A stretch of 64,000 bases of DNA from Bdellovibrionia bacterium (GTDB lineage Bacteria > Bdellovibrionota > Bdellovibrionia > Bdellovibrionales > JAGQZY01): assembly GCA_030424715.1 (NCBI GenBank), contig JAUHWH010000004.1, positions 195,059 through 259,058 on the forward strand, given 5' to 3'. This document shows positions 8,288 to 17,416 of the stretch, in pieces. Below the pieces are notes generated by a model. The model had not been told where the DNA came from and searched no databases. It was given only the letters and a program-made list of their open reading frames with translations. The position numbers and the translations under genes were made by a program. The stretch's first letter is position 1; each line of letters starts with the position of its first letter.

Positions 8288-9750
8288 AAGCGACAGTGAT
8301 TGGATCTGGTTTTGGCGGCTTGGCGGCCGCGGTCCGACTGATAAAAAAAGGCTACGAAGTGACCATACTGGAGGCTCGTGATCAATTGGGCGGCCGGGCG
8401 GGCGTGTTTAAACAAGACGGCTTCACTTTCGATGCGGGGCCAACGGTGATCACGGCTCCTTATTTAATCAATGAGCTCTTCGAGTTGTTGGATGAAGACC
8501 CGAAAGACTATTTTAAACTTTTACCAATAGACCCCTTCTATCGCATCCGCTTTGATGACGGCTCGTCCTTTGATTATGTTGGGGATGAAGATCGTATTTT
8601 GGAGAATGTTGCCAAGCTCAGCCCACAAGATGTGGATGGCTATCGTAAGCTAGCAAAGCACGCCCAAGACATTTTCGACGTTGGCTACACTCGGTTGGCT
8701 GACGAGCCCTTTGATAGCTTAAGCTCAATGTTTCGCGTGGCTCCGGACATGATTCGTCTACAGAATTATAAGAGTGTGTATTCTTTGGTGTCGAAATACA
8801 TTAAGGATGAACGCCTTCGTCAGGTTTTCAGCTTTGAACCTCTATTGGTTGGCGGCAACCCCATGAAAATTACTTCGATTTACCTGCTGATCCATTGGTT
8901 AGAGCGCAAATGGGGTGTCTTTTTTGTAGAAGGGGGCACCACGGCCTTGATCAGTGCCTTTGAGCGTTTGTTGCGCAAGAAGGGAGCTCATATTCATATG
9001 AACGCTTCGGTCGAAAGAATCGAAGTCGAGAACCACAGTGTTAAAAGAGCCATCACTGCCGATGGACGAATCTTTGAATCCGATGTCATCGTTAGCAATG
9101 CCGATCCGGTGCGGGTGTATCGTGATATGATCGACAACAAACATCGCAGTAAGCACAGCGACCTGCGCTTGAAGATGAAGTCGCAATCCATGAGTCTGTT
9201 TGTTGCTTATTTCGGGACTAAGAAACTCTACCCAGATATTGCCCATCACACAGTTCTTATGGGGCCACGCTACAAGGGTCTTCTGTCTGATATTTTTGAT
9301 CGTAAAGTCCTTGCCGATGATTTTAGCCTCTATCTCCATGCGCCAACCCGAACCGACGCCAGTTTGGCGCCCCCGGGCCATGAGTGCTTTTACGTCTTAT
9401 CTCCCGTTCCTAACAATGATGGGAAGATTGATTGGGAGAAAGCACAACAAGAATACAAAGATCGCATTTATCACTGGCTCGACAAAAACTATTTGCCTGG
9501 TTTGGTGGACAATATGGTGACCGATGTGCATGTGACCCCGCAGTACTTCGAAAAAGAGTTACAAAGTGAGAAGGGGGCGGCTTTCGGAATCGAACCCTCT
9601 TTTCGACAGTCGGCTTATTTTCGTTTTCATAACGAGTCAGAAGATGTGGACAAATTGTATTTCGTTGGGGCGAACACCCATCCCGGAGCAGGCATCCCTG
9701 GAGTTCTCAACTCAGCAAAAGTTCTTGAAAAGGTGATTCCACGGTGCTAG
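8284..9750 (+). CDS. crtI: Phytoene desaturase
   Basis: 488 residues from ATG 8284 (an in-frame extension to 8251 lies inside the previous gene). The N-terminus has the FAD-binding dinucleotide fold GSGFGGLAAAVRL, followed by EARDQLGGRAG, and the C-terminus has the CrtI signature YFVGANTHPGAGIPGVLNSA. CrtI-type enzymes convert phytoene to lycopene by sequential desaturation at the membrane. It overlaps the upstream gene by 4 bp and crtB by 7 bp, which fits translational coupling. Confidence 0.93.
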   Translation: MKATVIGSGFGGLAAAVRLIKKGYEVTILEARDQLGGRAGVFKQDGFTFDAGPTVITAPYLINELFELLDEDPKDYFKLLPIDPFYRIRFDDGSSFDYVGDEDRILENVAKLSPQDVDGYRKLAKHAQDIFDVGYTRLADEPFDSLSSMFRVAPDMIRLQNYKSVYSLVSKYIKDERLRQVFSFEPLLVGGNPMKITSIYLLIHWLERKWGVFFVEGGTTALISAFERLLRKKGAHIHMNASVERIEVENHSVKRAITADGRIFESDVIVSNADPVRVYRDMIDNKHRSKHSDLRLKMKSQSMSLFVAYFGTKKLYPDIAHHTVLMGPRYKGLLSDIFDRKVLADDFSLYLHAPTRTDASLAPPGHECFYVLSPVPNNDGKIDWEKAQQEYKDRIYHWLDKNYLPGLVDNMVTDVHVTPQYFEKELQSEKGAAFGIEPSFRQSAYFRFHNESEDVDKLYFVGANTHPGAGIPGVLNSAKVLEKVIPRC

Positions 9751-10685
9751 CCACAGAGAGCATTCTCCGACAGTCCTCAGAAGAAGTTTTGGCCGAACAC
9801 GGACAGTCTTTTTATTTTGCAAGCTTGGTGTTTAGTAAAGAGCAACGACAGCGGGTGGCAGAACTCTATAGTTTTTGTCGTTATGTGGACGATTGCGCGG
9901 ACGAGCTCAAGCACGACGAATCGGTGCTAGCCTTGCAACAATTGCAAAAAGAATTGCAGGAGCCCCCGGGTTCTCAAACGCGCTTGCAAAAAAGGATTTC
10001 AGACCTAGAGGCCAACGGGGTCACTCGAGAGCATATGAATGAGCTCCTAAAGGGGGCCCTTTTTGATGTGCAAAAAGAGCAAGTGCTCTATGACGGCGAC
10101 CTGGCTTTGTACTGCTACCGAGTGGCCGGAGTTGTGGGTTTGATGATGTGTCCTTTGTTGGGGGTGCAAGACAAGCAGGCCTATCCCTACGCCATCGATC
10201 TCGGCTTGGCCATGCAACTGACCAATATATGCCGTGACGTTCAAGAGGACGCGCAAAACCAAAGGCGCTACCTGCCGCTGGAAGGTCTTGAGTTTTCAGA
10301 CTTAGATACATTAGATTTTGTAGAAAAGAAGGCGGCTCCCGAGGCGCTCAAACACCGGGTGCGGCGCTACCTTAATATTGCCGACTTGTTTTATGAGAGT
10401 GGCTACAAGGGGCTGGCCTACATCCCGTTGCGCCCTCGCCTTTGTATTTTGATCGCGGGCGAGGTGTATCGGAGTATCGGTCGCAAAATCCGTCAGAAAA
10501 ATTATGAGGTTTTGCGAGGGAGAGTGTACTTAACCCGATGGGAGAAGGTGGCTGTGGTTTTTCGTTCTCTGCCTCGATTGTTACGCAAGAGTTTTTGGGT
10601 AAAATGCGGGGACCATGAAAATGAATGGCATCAACACCTGGCTGGCTTGCCAGGGGTTGCCGAGGAGAGTCGTGTCGTATCTTGA
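9744..10685 (+). CDS. crtB: Phytoene synthase
   Basis: 313 residues, GTG start. The two aspartate motifs of squalene/phytoene synthases are present: YSFCRYVDDCADEL and LTNICRDVQEDAQNQRRYLP; a late segment GEVYRSIGRKIRQKNY also fits. The enzyme condenses two geranylgeranyl diphosphates to phytoene. It lies between crtI and the lycopene cyclase, with both ends overlapping. Confidence 0.93.
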   Translation: MLATESILRQSSEEVLAEHGQSFYFASLVFSKEQRQRVAELYSFCRYVDDCADELKHDESVLALQQLQKELQEPPGSQTRLQKRISDLEANGVTREHMNELLKGALFDVQKEQVLYDGDLALYCYRVAGVVGLMMCPLLGVQDKQAYPYAIDLGLAMQLTNICRDVQEDAQNQRRYLPLEGLEFSDLDTLDFVEKKAAPEALKHRVRRYLNIADLFYESGYKGLAYIPLRPRLCILIAGEVYRSIGRKIRQKNYEVLRGRVYLTRWEKVAVVFRSLPRLLRKSFWVKCGDHENEWHQHLAGLPGVAEESRVVS

Positions 10686-11397
10686 TTTTCTGTTAATTTT
10701 TCTGATTCCACCGATCTTACTGGGCAGTAGGAACTACCTTCGCACTCAGCACGAGCACAAGCGAATGATCGGCTTTGGTATTCTATTGCTTACGGTGTTG
10801 GCCGTTGTCTACACCACTCCCTGGGACAACTATTTGGTGAAAACAAAGGTTTGGTGGTACGGAGCGGACCGAGTGATCGGTGTGATTGGCTATGTTCCCA
10901 TCGAGGAATATTGTTTTTTTGTTTTGCAAACTATCATGAGTGGATTTCTTTTTTTCTATCTGCAGCAAAAGATACCGATTCGCAAGCAGCCCTCCGCACG
11001 GCACAGGCTCAACACCGCCGTTAGTGTTTTCTATATAGCCTTGTTGGGCTTTGGCGTTTATGGATTGTTTAACGAGTCGCTACGGTACATGGGGCTGATA
11101 TTGAGTTGGGCCATGCCGGTGCTCCTTTTTCAATGGCTGATCGGCGGGCGTTATCTCTTGGCCAATGGCAAACTGTTTCTAGTTTCTCTGGTCACTCCAA
11201 CGCTGTATTTATCATTGGCTGATAGCTATGCCATTGCCGATGGTATTTGGGCTCTTTCGGAGCAGCAGACCACGGGGCTGACTTTTGGAGTGCTCCCTAT
11301 TGAGGAGGCGACCTTTTTTCTGGTGACCAACGCCATGCTGCTGCAAGGACTCTTGTTATTTGTGGCAATGGAAGATAAATTTTTTAAAAGGACTTAG
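10672..11397 (+). CDS. Lycopene cyclase, CrtYcd-type membrane protein
   Basis: 241 residues from GTG 10672, which has GAGGAG at 10662-10667 and gives the usual family start (SYLDFLLIFLIPP); a longer frame from ATG 10615 would run 71 bp inside crtB. Six or seven hydrophobic segments form two similar halves, each with a PIEE motif: GYVPIEEYCFF and FGVLPIEEATFF; the first half also has TTPWDNYLV. This is the fused form of the CrtYc/CrtYd heterodimeric cyclase known from actinobacteria and myxobacteria, distinct from plant or proteobacterial CrtY. It would convert lycopene to beta-carotene. Confidence 0.88.
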   Translation: MSYLDFLLIFLIPPILLGSRNYLRTQHEHKRMIGFGILLLTVLAVVYTTPWDNYLVKTKVWWYGADRVIGVIGYVPIEEYCFFVLQTIMSGFLFFYLQQKIPIRKQPSARHRLNTAVSVFYIALLGFGVYGLFNESLRYMGLILSWAMPVLLFQWLIGGRYLLANGKLFLVSLVTPTLYLSLADSYAIADGIWALSEQQTTGLTFGVLPIEEATFFLVTNAMLLQGLLLFVAMEDKFFKRT

Positions 11398-11400
11398 CTG

Positions 11401-11853
11401 ATGTGGTGGATCGTTTTTTTAGGAACATTTGTGTGGATGGAGTGGGCGGCCTGGTTTCTCCATAAGTATGTGATGCACGGTTTTCTGTGGATACTCCACA
11501 AGGACCATCATCAAAGAGTGAAAGGTCGCGTGTTCGAGTGGAACGATTTTTTTGCGGTGTTTTTCGCCGTTCCCAGTTTTCTTTGTATTCTGTTTGATAG
11601 CATTTACAACTGGCCTTTGTTGGGCGCCTTTGGCTTTGGCATCATGGCCTACGGATTCGTTTATTTTTTGGTGCATGAGGTGATTATCCATCGTCGGATC
11701 AAATCCCTGAAGTTCTCCAGCAACTGGTACTCCAAAGGCGTGAACGCCGCCCACAAGGTTCACCACTCCGTCCTTGAAAAAGAAGGCGCAGAGAATTTTG
11801 GAATGCTGGTGGTCCCTCTCAAATACTTTCGCCTGAAATCGTCAAAGTCATAA
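11401..11853 (+). CDS. crtZ: Beta-carotene hydroxylase
   Basis: 150 residues with three or four hydrophobic segments and the complete CrtZ histidine pattern: HKYVMHG, HKDHHQ, HEVIIHRR and AAHKVHHS. These bind the di-iron centre that hydroxylates the beta-ionone rings, so the predicted end product is zeaxanthin. It starts 3 bp after the cyclase and is the last gene of the operon. The C-terminus EGAENFGMLVVPLKYF is typical. Confidence 0.92.
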   Translation: MWWIVFLGTFVWMEWAAWFLHKYVMHGFLWILHKDHHQRVKGRVFEWNDFFAVFFAVPSFLCILFDSIYNWPLLGAFGFGIMAYGFVYFLVHEVIIHRRIKSLKFSSNWYSKGVNAAHKVHHSVLEKEGAENFGMLVVPLKYFRLKSSKS

Positions 11854-12191
11854 AAGAGACAATGCCACATTCTTCAGCTTTAGTGACTCTTGCACCTCAA
11901 GGCACAGTGGCACCCTGAAAAGGACGGAGAGCTGCGGTCGGGTTATTTGATTTTTTTAACAAACCCACTAAGAAGTGTGCTGTTGCAAGATGGAAGCTCT
12001 CATACCCATTTGCGGTGAAATTTCCTTTTCTCGAGCCTTGGCTGGGGGCTTCTGCTTCTAATTTCTGAAGAATTGTCGAAATAGTTTTCATAGCAGGACT
12101 TGTTTTTGAGGTGTTGTGGAGTTGTCTCCGTTCAGCTTTAGAGCCATCGAAAAATCGCCGATGAGGCATGCAAGGGGGGAGGATCTTTTTA
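11854..12191. other. 338-bp gap after the carotenoid operon
   Basis: No gene I can support. There is no clear hairpin with a T-run, although a T7 run at 11951-11957 lies between GGGTT and AACCC blocks. The last 25 bp carry the purine-rich AGGGGGGAGG ribosome site of the next gene. A 64-residue frame on the - strand (11897-12091) lacks a ribosome site and is not called. Confidence 0.4.
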
Positions 12192-13124
12192 ATGTCGAAT
12201 CGTTTTATAAGTTCATTTGTCTCTGTGCGGGTTTTGGTTGGCCTCTTATTATGCGCGCTTGTTGTGAGCTGCGGAGGAGAGCGGAGTGGGCTATTATCTG
12301 ACTCCAGCCTGACTACAGTTGTGGGACAGTCGGAGCCGGAGGGCGTGGCTTGTCCAAGCGACATGTCTATTACCTGTTTGCCGGGTGAAGAGGTAGAAAT
12401 GGTCCGAAACGAAGACGGCTGTGAAGCCCAAATTTGTGTAACGGTTGATGATTCAAGCCAGGGTTCATGTCCTATTCCAGAAATAAAACAGTGTTCCCCA
12501 GGATATCAACAAGTTGAGGGCAAGGACCCTGAAAGTTGCGTAGTTCTTCAATGTGAGAAGGTCACTGGTTTCCCAGCGAGCCCTGTGCCTGAGGCACCCA
12601 CTGAGAAAGAGCCACCGTTCGTGTGTAAAGATAAAATCGAGCAATACGAAGTTCCTTTGGGATACAAACGAATAAGGCATGAGACGTCTTTGGGGTGCTT
12701 TAAGGATCGTCTGCAAGCGAACTTCTGTAACAAAGCAATGGAAGACGGAAGTTTGAGTTGCCTTCGGCAGGGGAAGTACCCTTCACTTGCGTTCATGGTT
12801 CCTTGTATCAATGGTGTTAGACGGGACACTGTCACGGGAAAGGTTTTGTCTCACTGTGAGATTCAATCAGTGAATCATGCAAGTGATGCCTACTTCGATG
12901 AGGCTTACCCCAATGAGACTAAGGGGTGCTTGTGGTTCGGCGGTCGCTGCTTTGATAATAAGCCCTCTGTCTCATTGTACCACGGGCGCATAGTCGACTT
13001 TAAATGCCCCATTTCTCGCTATTTTATTGATGCTTTGAATGACCCTGACCATCCTAGGCGGCTTATTACATTTTACTCATTGGGAGATCAGCAGTTCATC
13101 TGCCCACGGTTAATTCGCAAATAG
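12192..13124 (+). CDS. Cys-rich predicted lipoprotein, unknown function
   Basis: 310 residues from ATG 12192, preceded by AGGGGGGAGG. A basic and hydrophobic leader ends at LVVSC (Cys27), a probable lipobox; Gly at +2 permits outer-membrane sorting. The N-terminal half holds repeated Cys-containing units with SITCLPGEEVEMV and IKQCSPGYQQVEG, each followed by a C..C pair (CEAQIC, CVVLQC), as in small disulfide-bonded extracellular modules. The C-terminal part has further paired Cys. I do not recognise the family. It stands alone. Confidence 0.65.
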   Translation: MSNRFISSFVSVRVLVGLLLCALVVSCGGERSGLLSDSSLTTVVGQSEPEGVACPSDMSITCLPGEEVEMVRNEDGCEAQICVTVDDSSQGSCPIPEIKQCSPGYQQVEGKDPESCVVLQCEKVTGFPASPVPEAPTEKEPPFVCKDKIEQYEVPLGYKRIRHETSLGCFKDRLQANFCNKAMEDGSLSCLRQGKYPSLAFMVPCINGVRRDTVTGKVLSHCEIQSVNHASDAYFDEAYPNETKGCLWFGGRCFDNKPSVSLYHGRIVDFKCPISRYFIDALNDPDHPRRLITFYSLGDQQFICPRLIRK

Positions 13125-13311
13125 ACAAACCGGGATGAACAATCTTCGGTCCGCTGTTTTTATACTTCATGAGTCTATTGATTGCTTGTAGAACGAGAGT
13201 TTGAAAAAGCATTAACCCGTCGCTAAACCGGTTAGAGTCTTTCAGCCGATGGAAATTCACATTGGTGATGTTGACCCTCCGGTTATCAAGTCATCCCTCA
13301 ATCCCTGTTGT

Positions 13312-13350
13312 TTGACAGAGGACTCGTCCATGAATGTGTAGACTTCTACA
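13312..13350 (+). promoter_or_regulatory. TTGACA element and palindrome upstream of glutamate dehydrogenase
   Basis: TTGACA at 13312-13317 is a perfect -35 match but no good -10 lies 17 bp on. A palindrome TGTAGA-CT-TCTACA occupies 13337-13350, where a -10 would be expected, and could be an operator. The rest of 13125-13399 shows nothing else. Confidence 0.3.
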
Positions 13351-13399
13351 ATTTTAATTTTCACCTTCGAATGTTATAGATAGTTAAAAAGGAGAGCGA

Positions 13400-14629
13400 A
13401 TGCCTCAAATATCCGCCCACTGTAAAGCCTTAAACAATACTCTCGAAAAGATGGACTGTTCCGGTGAGATGAAAGCTCTACTGAAAACACCCCAGCGTGA
13501 GCTAATAGTTGAACTGCCCTTAAAAAAAGATGACGGAAGTATCGCTATTTTTAAGGGCTATAGAGTCCAAGACAATAACTCACGAGGCCCATACAAAGGC
13601 GGGCTCCGGTTTAATGAGAATGTGGACCTGGATCACTTTCGAGACCTTGCGTCCGTGATGACGTGGAAAACAGCTCTTGTCGACATCCCATTTGGTGGCG
13701 CTAAGGGTGGGATCAGCTGCAACCCGAAAGACTTAAGTGAAAATGAATTAGAGACTCTCACCAAGCGCTTCATTGAGAAAACTTCTATGCTCTTTGGCCC
13801 TTCTCTCGATATACCAGCGCCTGATATGGGGACCGGGCCACGAGAAATGACTTGGCTGATGAGTGCCTTTGAAAAACTTCATGGCTATTCTCCTGGAGCC
13901 GTAACCGGGAAGCCTGTTGAATTTGGAGGGATTGAAGGCCGAGTGGAGGCCACGGGCAAGGGGGTTGCTCTATTCACCAAGTGGGCCTGCGAAGAGGAAG
14001 ACATTGACCTTTCGAGTCGCCGGGTGGCGATCCATGGGTTCGGAAACGTCGGTTCACATGCGGCGATGATTCTATCGGAAATGGGAGCTACAATTGTTGC
14101 TGCTAGCGATGCCTCAGGGGGCTGGTATAATCCCAAAGGTCTCGACATCACAGAACTAAGATCAGAGCAGGGGAAGGAGTTTGCCGACCGAGAGATCGAG
14201 GGGGAAAAGATCTCCTCAAGCGATGTTCTATCGATAGATTGTGATATTTTGATTCCTGCGGCAATTGAAAATACACTAACAAAAGACAACGCGAACTCGG
14301 TGAAGGCTAGGCTTATTGTTGAAGCGGCCAATTTGCCGACGACAACAGAAGCCGAGGAAATTCTAGAAGAAAAAGGAGTCACAATCGTTCCCGATATTTT
14401 AGCTAATTCTGGTGGAGTGACGGTCTCATTTTTTGAGTGGGCTCAAAACAGTCAAAATTTCCCTTGGAAAAAAGAAAAAGTCGATCGCGAGCTCGAGAGT
14501 CTTTTAAAATCCGCTTGGAACAATCTGGTGCAAAGCCGAACAGAGGCAAAAGAGAGCTATCGTCAAACGGCCTACGATATTGCGATCAATCGGGTGAGGG
14601 TGGCTATGCTAAAAAAAGGTTTTAGATAA
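13400..14629 (+). CDS. gdhA: Glu/Leu/Phe/Val family dehydrogenase, probably glutamate dehydrogenase
   Basis: 409 residues, ATG with GGAGAG upstream. Substrate region: GPYKGGLRFNENVDLDHFRD followed by MTWKTALVDIPFGGAKGG, with the conserved lysines. NAD(P) fold: GFGNVGSHAA near residue 214. The late NSGGVTVSFFEW is typical of hexameric bacterial glutamate dehydrogenases. The enzyme interconverts glutamate and 2-oxoglutarate plus ammonia; predatory bacteria live largely on amino acids, so a catabolic role is likely. Leucine dehydrogenase is less likely given length and motifs. It stands alone. Confidence 0.9.
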   Translation: MPQISAHCKALNNTLEKMDCSGEMKALLKTPQRELIVELPLKKDDGSIAIFKGYRVQDNNSRGPYKGGLRFNENVDLDHFRDLASVMTWKTALVDIPFGGAKGGISCNPKDLSENELETLTKRFIEKTSMLFGPSLDIPAPDMGTGPREMTWLMSAFEKLHGYSPGAVTGKPVEFGGIEGRVEATGKGVALFTKWACEEEDIDLSSRRVAIHGFGNVGSHAAMILSEMGATIVAASDASGGWYNPKGLDITELRSEQGKEFADREIEGEKISSSDVLSIDCDILIPAAIENTLTKDNANSVKARLIVEAANLPTTTEAEEILEEKGVTIVPDILANSGGVTVSFFEWAQNSQNFPWKKEKVDRELESLLKSAWNNLVQSRTEAKESYRQTAYDIAINRVRVAMLKKGFR

Positions 14630-14813
14630 GAATCAAAAATTAGTCAGTGGGCCATCTAGCGAAGTCTCTGGGCCGTTCTCCCGACACAATCCAAAGGTAC
14701 CTCTGCCGGATGAAAAAAACGAGGAGGACTCGATAAAATTGATCTGAGCCCAGAAGAGCTTGGAATAGTAAAAACAAAAATAAATGAAATATTGCGGGGA
14801 CAGTGAGAATTAT

Positions 14814-14999
14814 ATGAAAACCACTATAAATGATCTAATAGCTATAATTTTGACATCAGGTCTTGCCTATGGTTTGGGATACGGCTTCAAACAAACTCAT
14901 GATTTCGTAAAACAAGAAACCCTTGAGCAGATATCTCAAGGGCTGAGTTCTTCAGAAAAACTGGCTAATAGGCTCACTGGTGAGACTTTGGATTTTTGA
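14814..14999 (+). CDS. Small predicted membrane-associated protein, unknown
   Basis: 61 residues from ATG 14814; a longer frame from 14784 adds ten residues that do not look coding. One hydrophobic segment (IAIILTSGLAYGLGYGF) near the N-terminus is followed by a soluble, helix-forming tail. No family recognised. It lies at the left edge of the AT-richer block and ends convergent with the next gene. Confidence 0.4.
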   Translation: MKTTINDLIAIILTSGLAYGLGYGFKQTHDFVKQETLEQISQGLSSSEKLANRLTGETLDF

Positions 15000-15004
15000 A
15001 ATGA

Positions 15005-15334
15005 TTAAGAGCCAAATAGTCTATCGAGTATTGGCGTTTTAGACTCTCCAGCACAGTTATCCACAGCCTCTTGAAATTTGGCTCTAAAAGCCCTTGCTTC
15101 TTCAATTTTAGAACTGTCTGTAAGGTGTTCTATTTCTCTATCAATATCGCCAATAAGCTGTTTTACGAGGCGTTTACGTTCACAGCTGATTTTTCCGATA
15201 GGCTTATCTTTATTTGTGAAGCTGATGCACACGTAATAGTTAGGGTAGCTCCCATAGGATTCATAAGTTGCAGCACAGGCCGCCCACAATTGGTGTGATG
15301 AAAATAGCACTGCCGCCATCAAAAATACCTTCAT
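15005..15334 (-). CDS. Small secreted Cys-containing protein, unknown
   Basis: 109 residues with a signal peptide (MKVFLMAAVLFSSHQLWAA). The mature part has four cysteines (ACAATYE, YVCISF, ISCERK, DNCAGE), probably two disulfides, and a charged helical middle (RKRLVKQLIGDIDREIEHL). The ATG has GGAGAAC upstream, like several neighbours on this strand. No family recognised. Confidence 0.6.
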   Translation of the reverse strand: MKVFLMAAVLFSSHQLWAACAATYESYGSYPNYYVCISFTNKDKPIGKISCERKRLVKQLIGDIDREIEHLTDSSKIEEARAFRAKFQEAVDNCAGESKTPILDRLFGS

Positions 15335-15703
15335 TTTGTTCTCCTTTTTGACACTTTGCCGAAAATTGCCTTCTCAAATACGGTAACTCTATGTATCGGC
15401 CAAAAAATTTTCAGATAACTACAAATAAAGCAATTTTTACGCCAAAAAATACGAGAGCGAGCGGCCTTGCATAAATGGCTGCCGCCTAGCGGTTGAATAG
15501 CATCAAGAGGCCCATAAAGATGAATAGAACCCCAGAAGCAAATCTGAGCTTGTCTGGGGCGGTGTATGGGCCAGGAAAACTACCAGCAAGGATACTTATA
15601 GAGCTGTACCTGATGAAAAATTCAGTGAAGCTTTGGTTCAATAAAGTAACAAGCCTACTCAGAAATGGGGCGGCTTTTTTCATTTTAGGTTCTGACCCTA
15701 TAT
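15335..15703. other. 369-bp AT-rich stretch between small secreted genes
   Basis: No gene that I am sure of. A 65-residue - strand frame at 15486-15683 ends with a membrane-helix sequence and is listed separately as a possible remnant. The interval 15335-15480 shows only AT-rich sequence with no clear promoter pair or hairpin. Confidence 0.3.
15486..15683 (-). pseudogene. Possible remnant of a small membrane transporter
   Basis: A 65-residue frame whose last part (KLRFASGVLFIFMGLLMLF) resembles the final helix of multi-helix transporters, where the motif often closes the protein. The preceding residues do not form the expected helices, and no ribosome site lies before the first ATG. A decayed gene or a chance frame are both possible; a 72-residue frame on the opposite strand is less protein-like. 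Confidence 0.2.
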
Positions 15704-16246
15704 TTATTTGAAATCGTAACTCAAAAAACCAGCGGGTTCACTTGAGCAGAAACTTCCTATGACATGAGTGAACTGAGTCACATCATGTGCTGACAATCCC
15801 ATGGTTGATAGGTGAGACACCGCGTGACCTTGGCAGAGTCTTCCAATCCCAGCGTAAGCTTTTGGAATAACGAACTCGCTTAGCTTTTCCAGCCAAGACT
15901 GCTTTGGGTCTTCGTTGACTAGAATATTACAAGAAAAGGTGTCATCAATTGTCATACAGTGTGCTGTTAAAAGATCACTTTTCCAACTGTTATCGGTGCC
16001 CTCGATGCGAGTAAATTCGATAAGCCTATTTTTTTCTCCAATGAGAACTTCTGGAAAGACGTAAGAGATTTTTTCTGTTTCAGGGCCTGTAAAGGCATCG
16101 ACAATCTGCACGATAAACCGGGAGTGGCCAATCAGCTCAGGTTCTGAGGGGACTATGTAAACGGCCTCAGTCTCGGTCTCTCCTTTTTTAGCTTGAGAAG
16201 CCAGTGGTAAAAGCATCAATAAAATGGTTGTTAGAATAAGTTTCAT
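15704..16246 (-). CDS. Secreted protein of unknown function
   Basis: 180 residues from ATG at 16244-16246 with GGGAGA upstream; the frame is open to 16312, but that extension does not look coding. The first 19 residues form a signal peptide ending SQAKK. The middle is beta-rich with two Cys (HCMTID, FSCNILV), and the last 50 residues contain CQGHAVSHLSTMGLS and a final FCSSEPAG. No family recognised. It shares strand and ribosome-site style with the genes on either side. Confidence 0.6.
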   Translation of the reverse strand: MKLILTTILLMLLPLASQAKKGETETEAVYIVPSEPELIGHSRFIVQIVDAFTGPETEKISYVFPEVLIGEKNRLIEFTRIEGTDNSWKSDLLTAHCMTIDDTFSCNILVNEDPKQSWLEKLSEFVIPKAYAGIGRLCQGHAVSHLSTMGLSAHDVTQFTHVIGSFCSSEPAGFLSYDFK

Positions 16247-16332
16247 TGTTATCTCCCTTGTTTTTAAGTTAGCAAAATCTTTATAAAAAGTCATATGTTT
16301 TGGTGTTTTCAAACTCTAATGTTTTCAGCAGC

Positions 16333-17409
16333 TTACAAATAGAAATGCATCATAAGCCACGCATAGTCTCCCTCATCTGGCCCTCTGGCCAATTGCTTTC
16401 TTTTCATGAACACACCTTGAATTTCAAAATGAGGTCTTGGAAAAAGCGTCAGCCCAAGCCCATACATCGACTCAGTTGAGTTTTCTTGAGTGATATCCGT
16501 TTTTTTAATGTCTCCAAGTGCAATCAAGTGAATGCCTTTTTCGATTTCATATCCAAGCTTTGTAAAGTGAAAAAGTCCGCCTTGTTTTCTTCCTGGTATG
16601 GGCTCTGAATCTCTAAAGACGGTGTCAGTTATAAGATACAGTTTTTCAGTAAAGCCTAGCAGTCCATGCACACCAACTGAAAACTCCTTAGCTGCCTTGG
16701 TTTTCTTTTCAAAACTGAGACCAACTTTATCATGTGACCCAAAAGAGTAATTAAACTGTGAATAAAAGCCAGAGGCTTCAGATTCATCTCTCAATTTTCC
16801 TGAGGTCACAGCAAAGGAAAGGTCCCATTTGCTTTTTGTGTACTGAATCTCAGCAGTATTTCGTTCGGTTTGGAATCCAAACCCAAGGGGGCCTCGTGTT
16901 GATAGCACGTGTTCTGGCGTGTTGATACCAAACCTTGGAATAAACCGCCCAAGCCTAATGTTTAAAGACTCTGTTAAAGAGGTTAAAAAATAAAATTGAG
17001 AGATGTACCAGGGGCGACTTTCTTTTAAGGTGTTTGAACTTCCAGTGATATTAAGCCACGTGTTCTTGATTTTAGCCGCTAGCTCGACTTGCTCTTGCAT
17101 TTCGATGAACCGACCAATGGTAGCTTGAGAAGTTTTGGAGTGAACTTGCACGGCTCTAAAGTCTCCACCAACCTTCAGCCATTCCGGTGTTTTCTTTAAG
17201 GCTCCGTAATGCCAGTTTTCCTCGCCTTCATAGCCCCAAGTACTTAACACCTCTTTACTTAAAGCCCTCCCATAATCCGTCATCATACCGCCTCCGCGAG
17301 GGCTTGCATGACAGGTCATACAATTATTATAGCCGTGCCGGATCATTTGAGGAAATGACCAGGCATTGAAGCTAAGAAACGTTACTAATAGAGTTGGAAG
17401 AGTCTTCAC
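16333..17409 (-). CDS. Outer-membrane beta-barrel protein with N-terminal c-type heme motif
   Basis: 358 residues. A signal peptide (about 1-18, ending NAWSF) is followed at once by YNNCMTCHASPRGGG, whose CxxCH (C30-H34) would bind one c-type heme after export. The rest, from about residue 75, is made of alternating amphipathic beta strands with aromatic girdles and ends in MMHFYL, a C-terminal aromatic as used by the BAM machinery, so a barrel is predicted. This joins a mono-heme segment to a porin-like barrel. It is 7 bp downstream of a YceI gene and near a diheme lipoprotein, all on the - strand. Electron transfer at the outer membrane is inference. Confidence 0.75.
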   Translation of the reverse strand: MKTLPTLLVTFLSFNAWSFPQMIRHGYNNCMTCHASPRGGGMMTDYGRALSKEVLSTWGYEGEENWHYGALKKTPEWLKVGGDFRAVQVHSKTSQATIGRFIEMQEQVELAAKIKNTWLNITGSSNTLKESRPWYISQFYFLTSLTESLNIRLGRFIPRFGINTPEHVLSTRGPLGFGFQTERNTAEIQYTKSKWDLSFAVTSGKLRDESEASGFYSQFNYSFGSHDKVGLSFEKKTKAAKEFSVGVHGLLGFTEKLYLITDTVFRDSEPIPGRKQGGLFHFTKLGYEIEKGIHLIALGDIKKTDITQENSTESMYGLGLTLFPRPHFEIQGVFMKRKQLARGPDEGDYAWLMMHFYL

Positions 17410-17416
17410 TAAAAAC

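Noticed and set aside
11897..12091. 64-residue - strand frame in the gap after crtZ
   Set aside because: Plausible composition but no ribosome site and no recognisable feature; kept only as a remark.
15493..15711. 72-residue + strand frame in an AT-rich gap
   Set aside because: No ribosome site and no structural pattern; the - strand frame is more protein-like.
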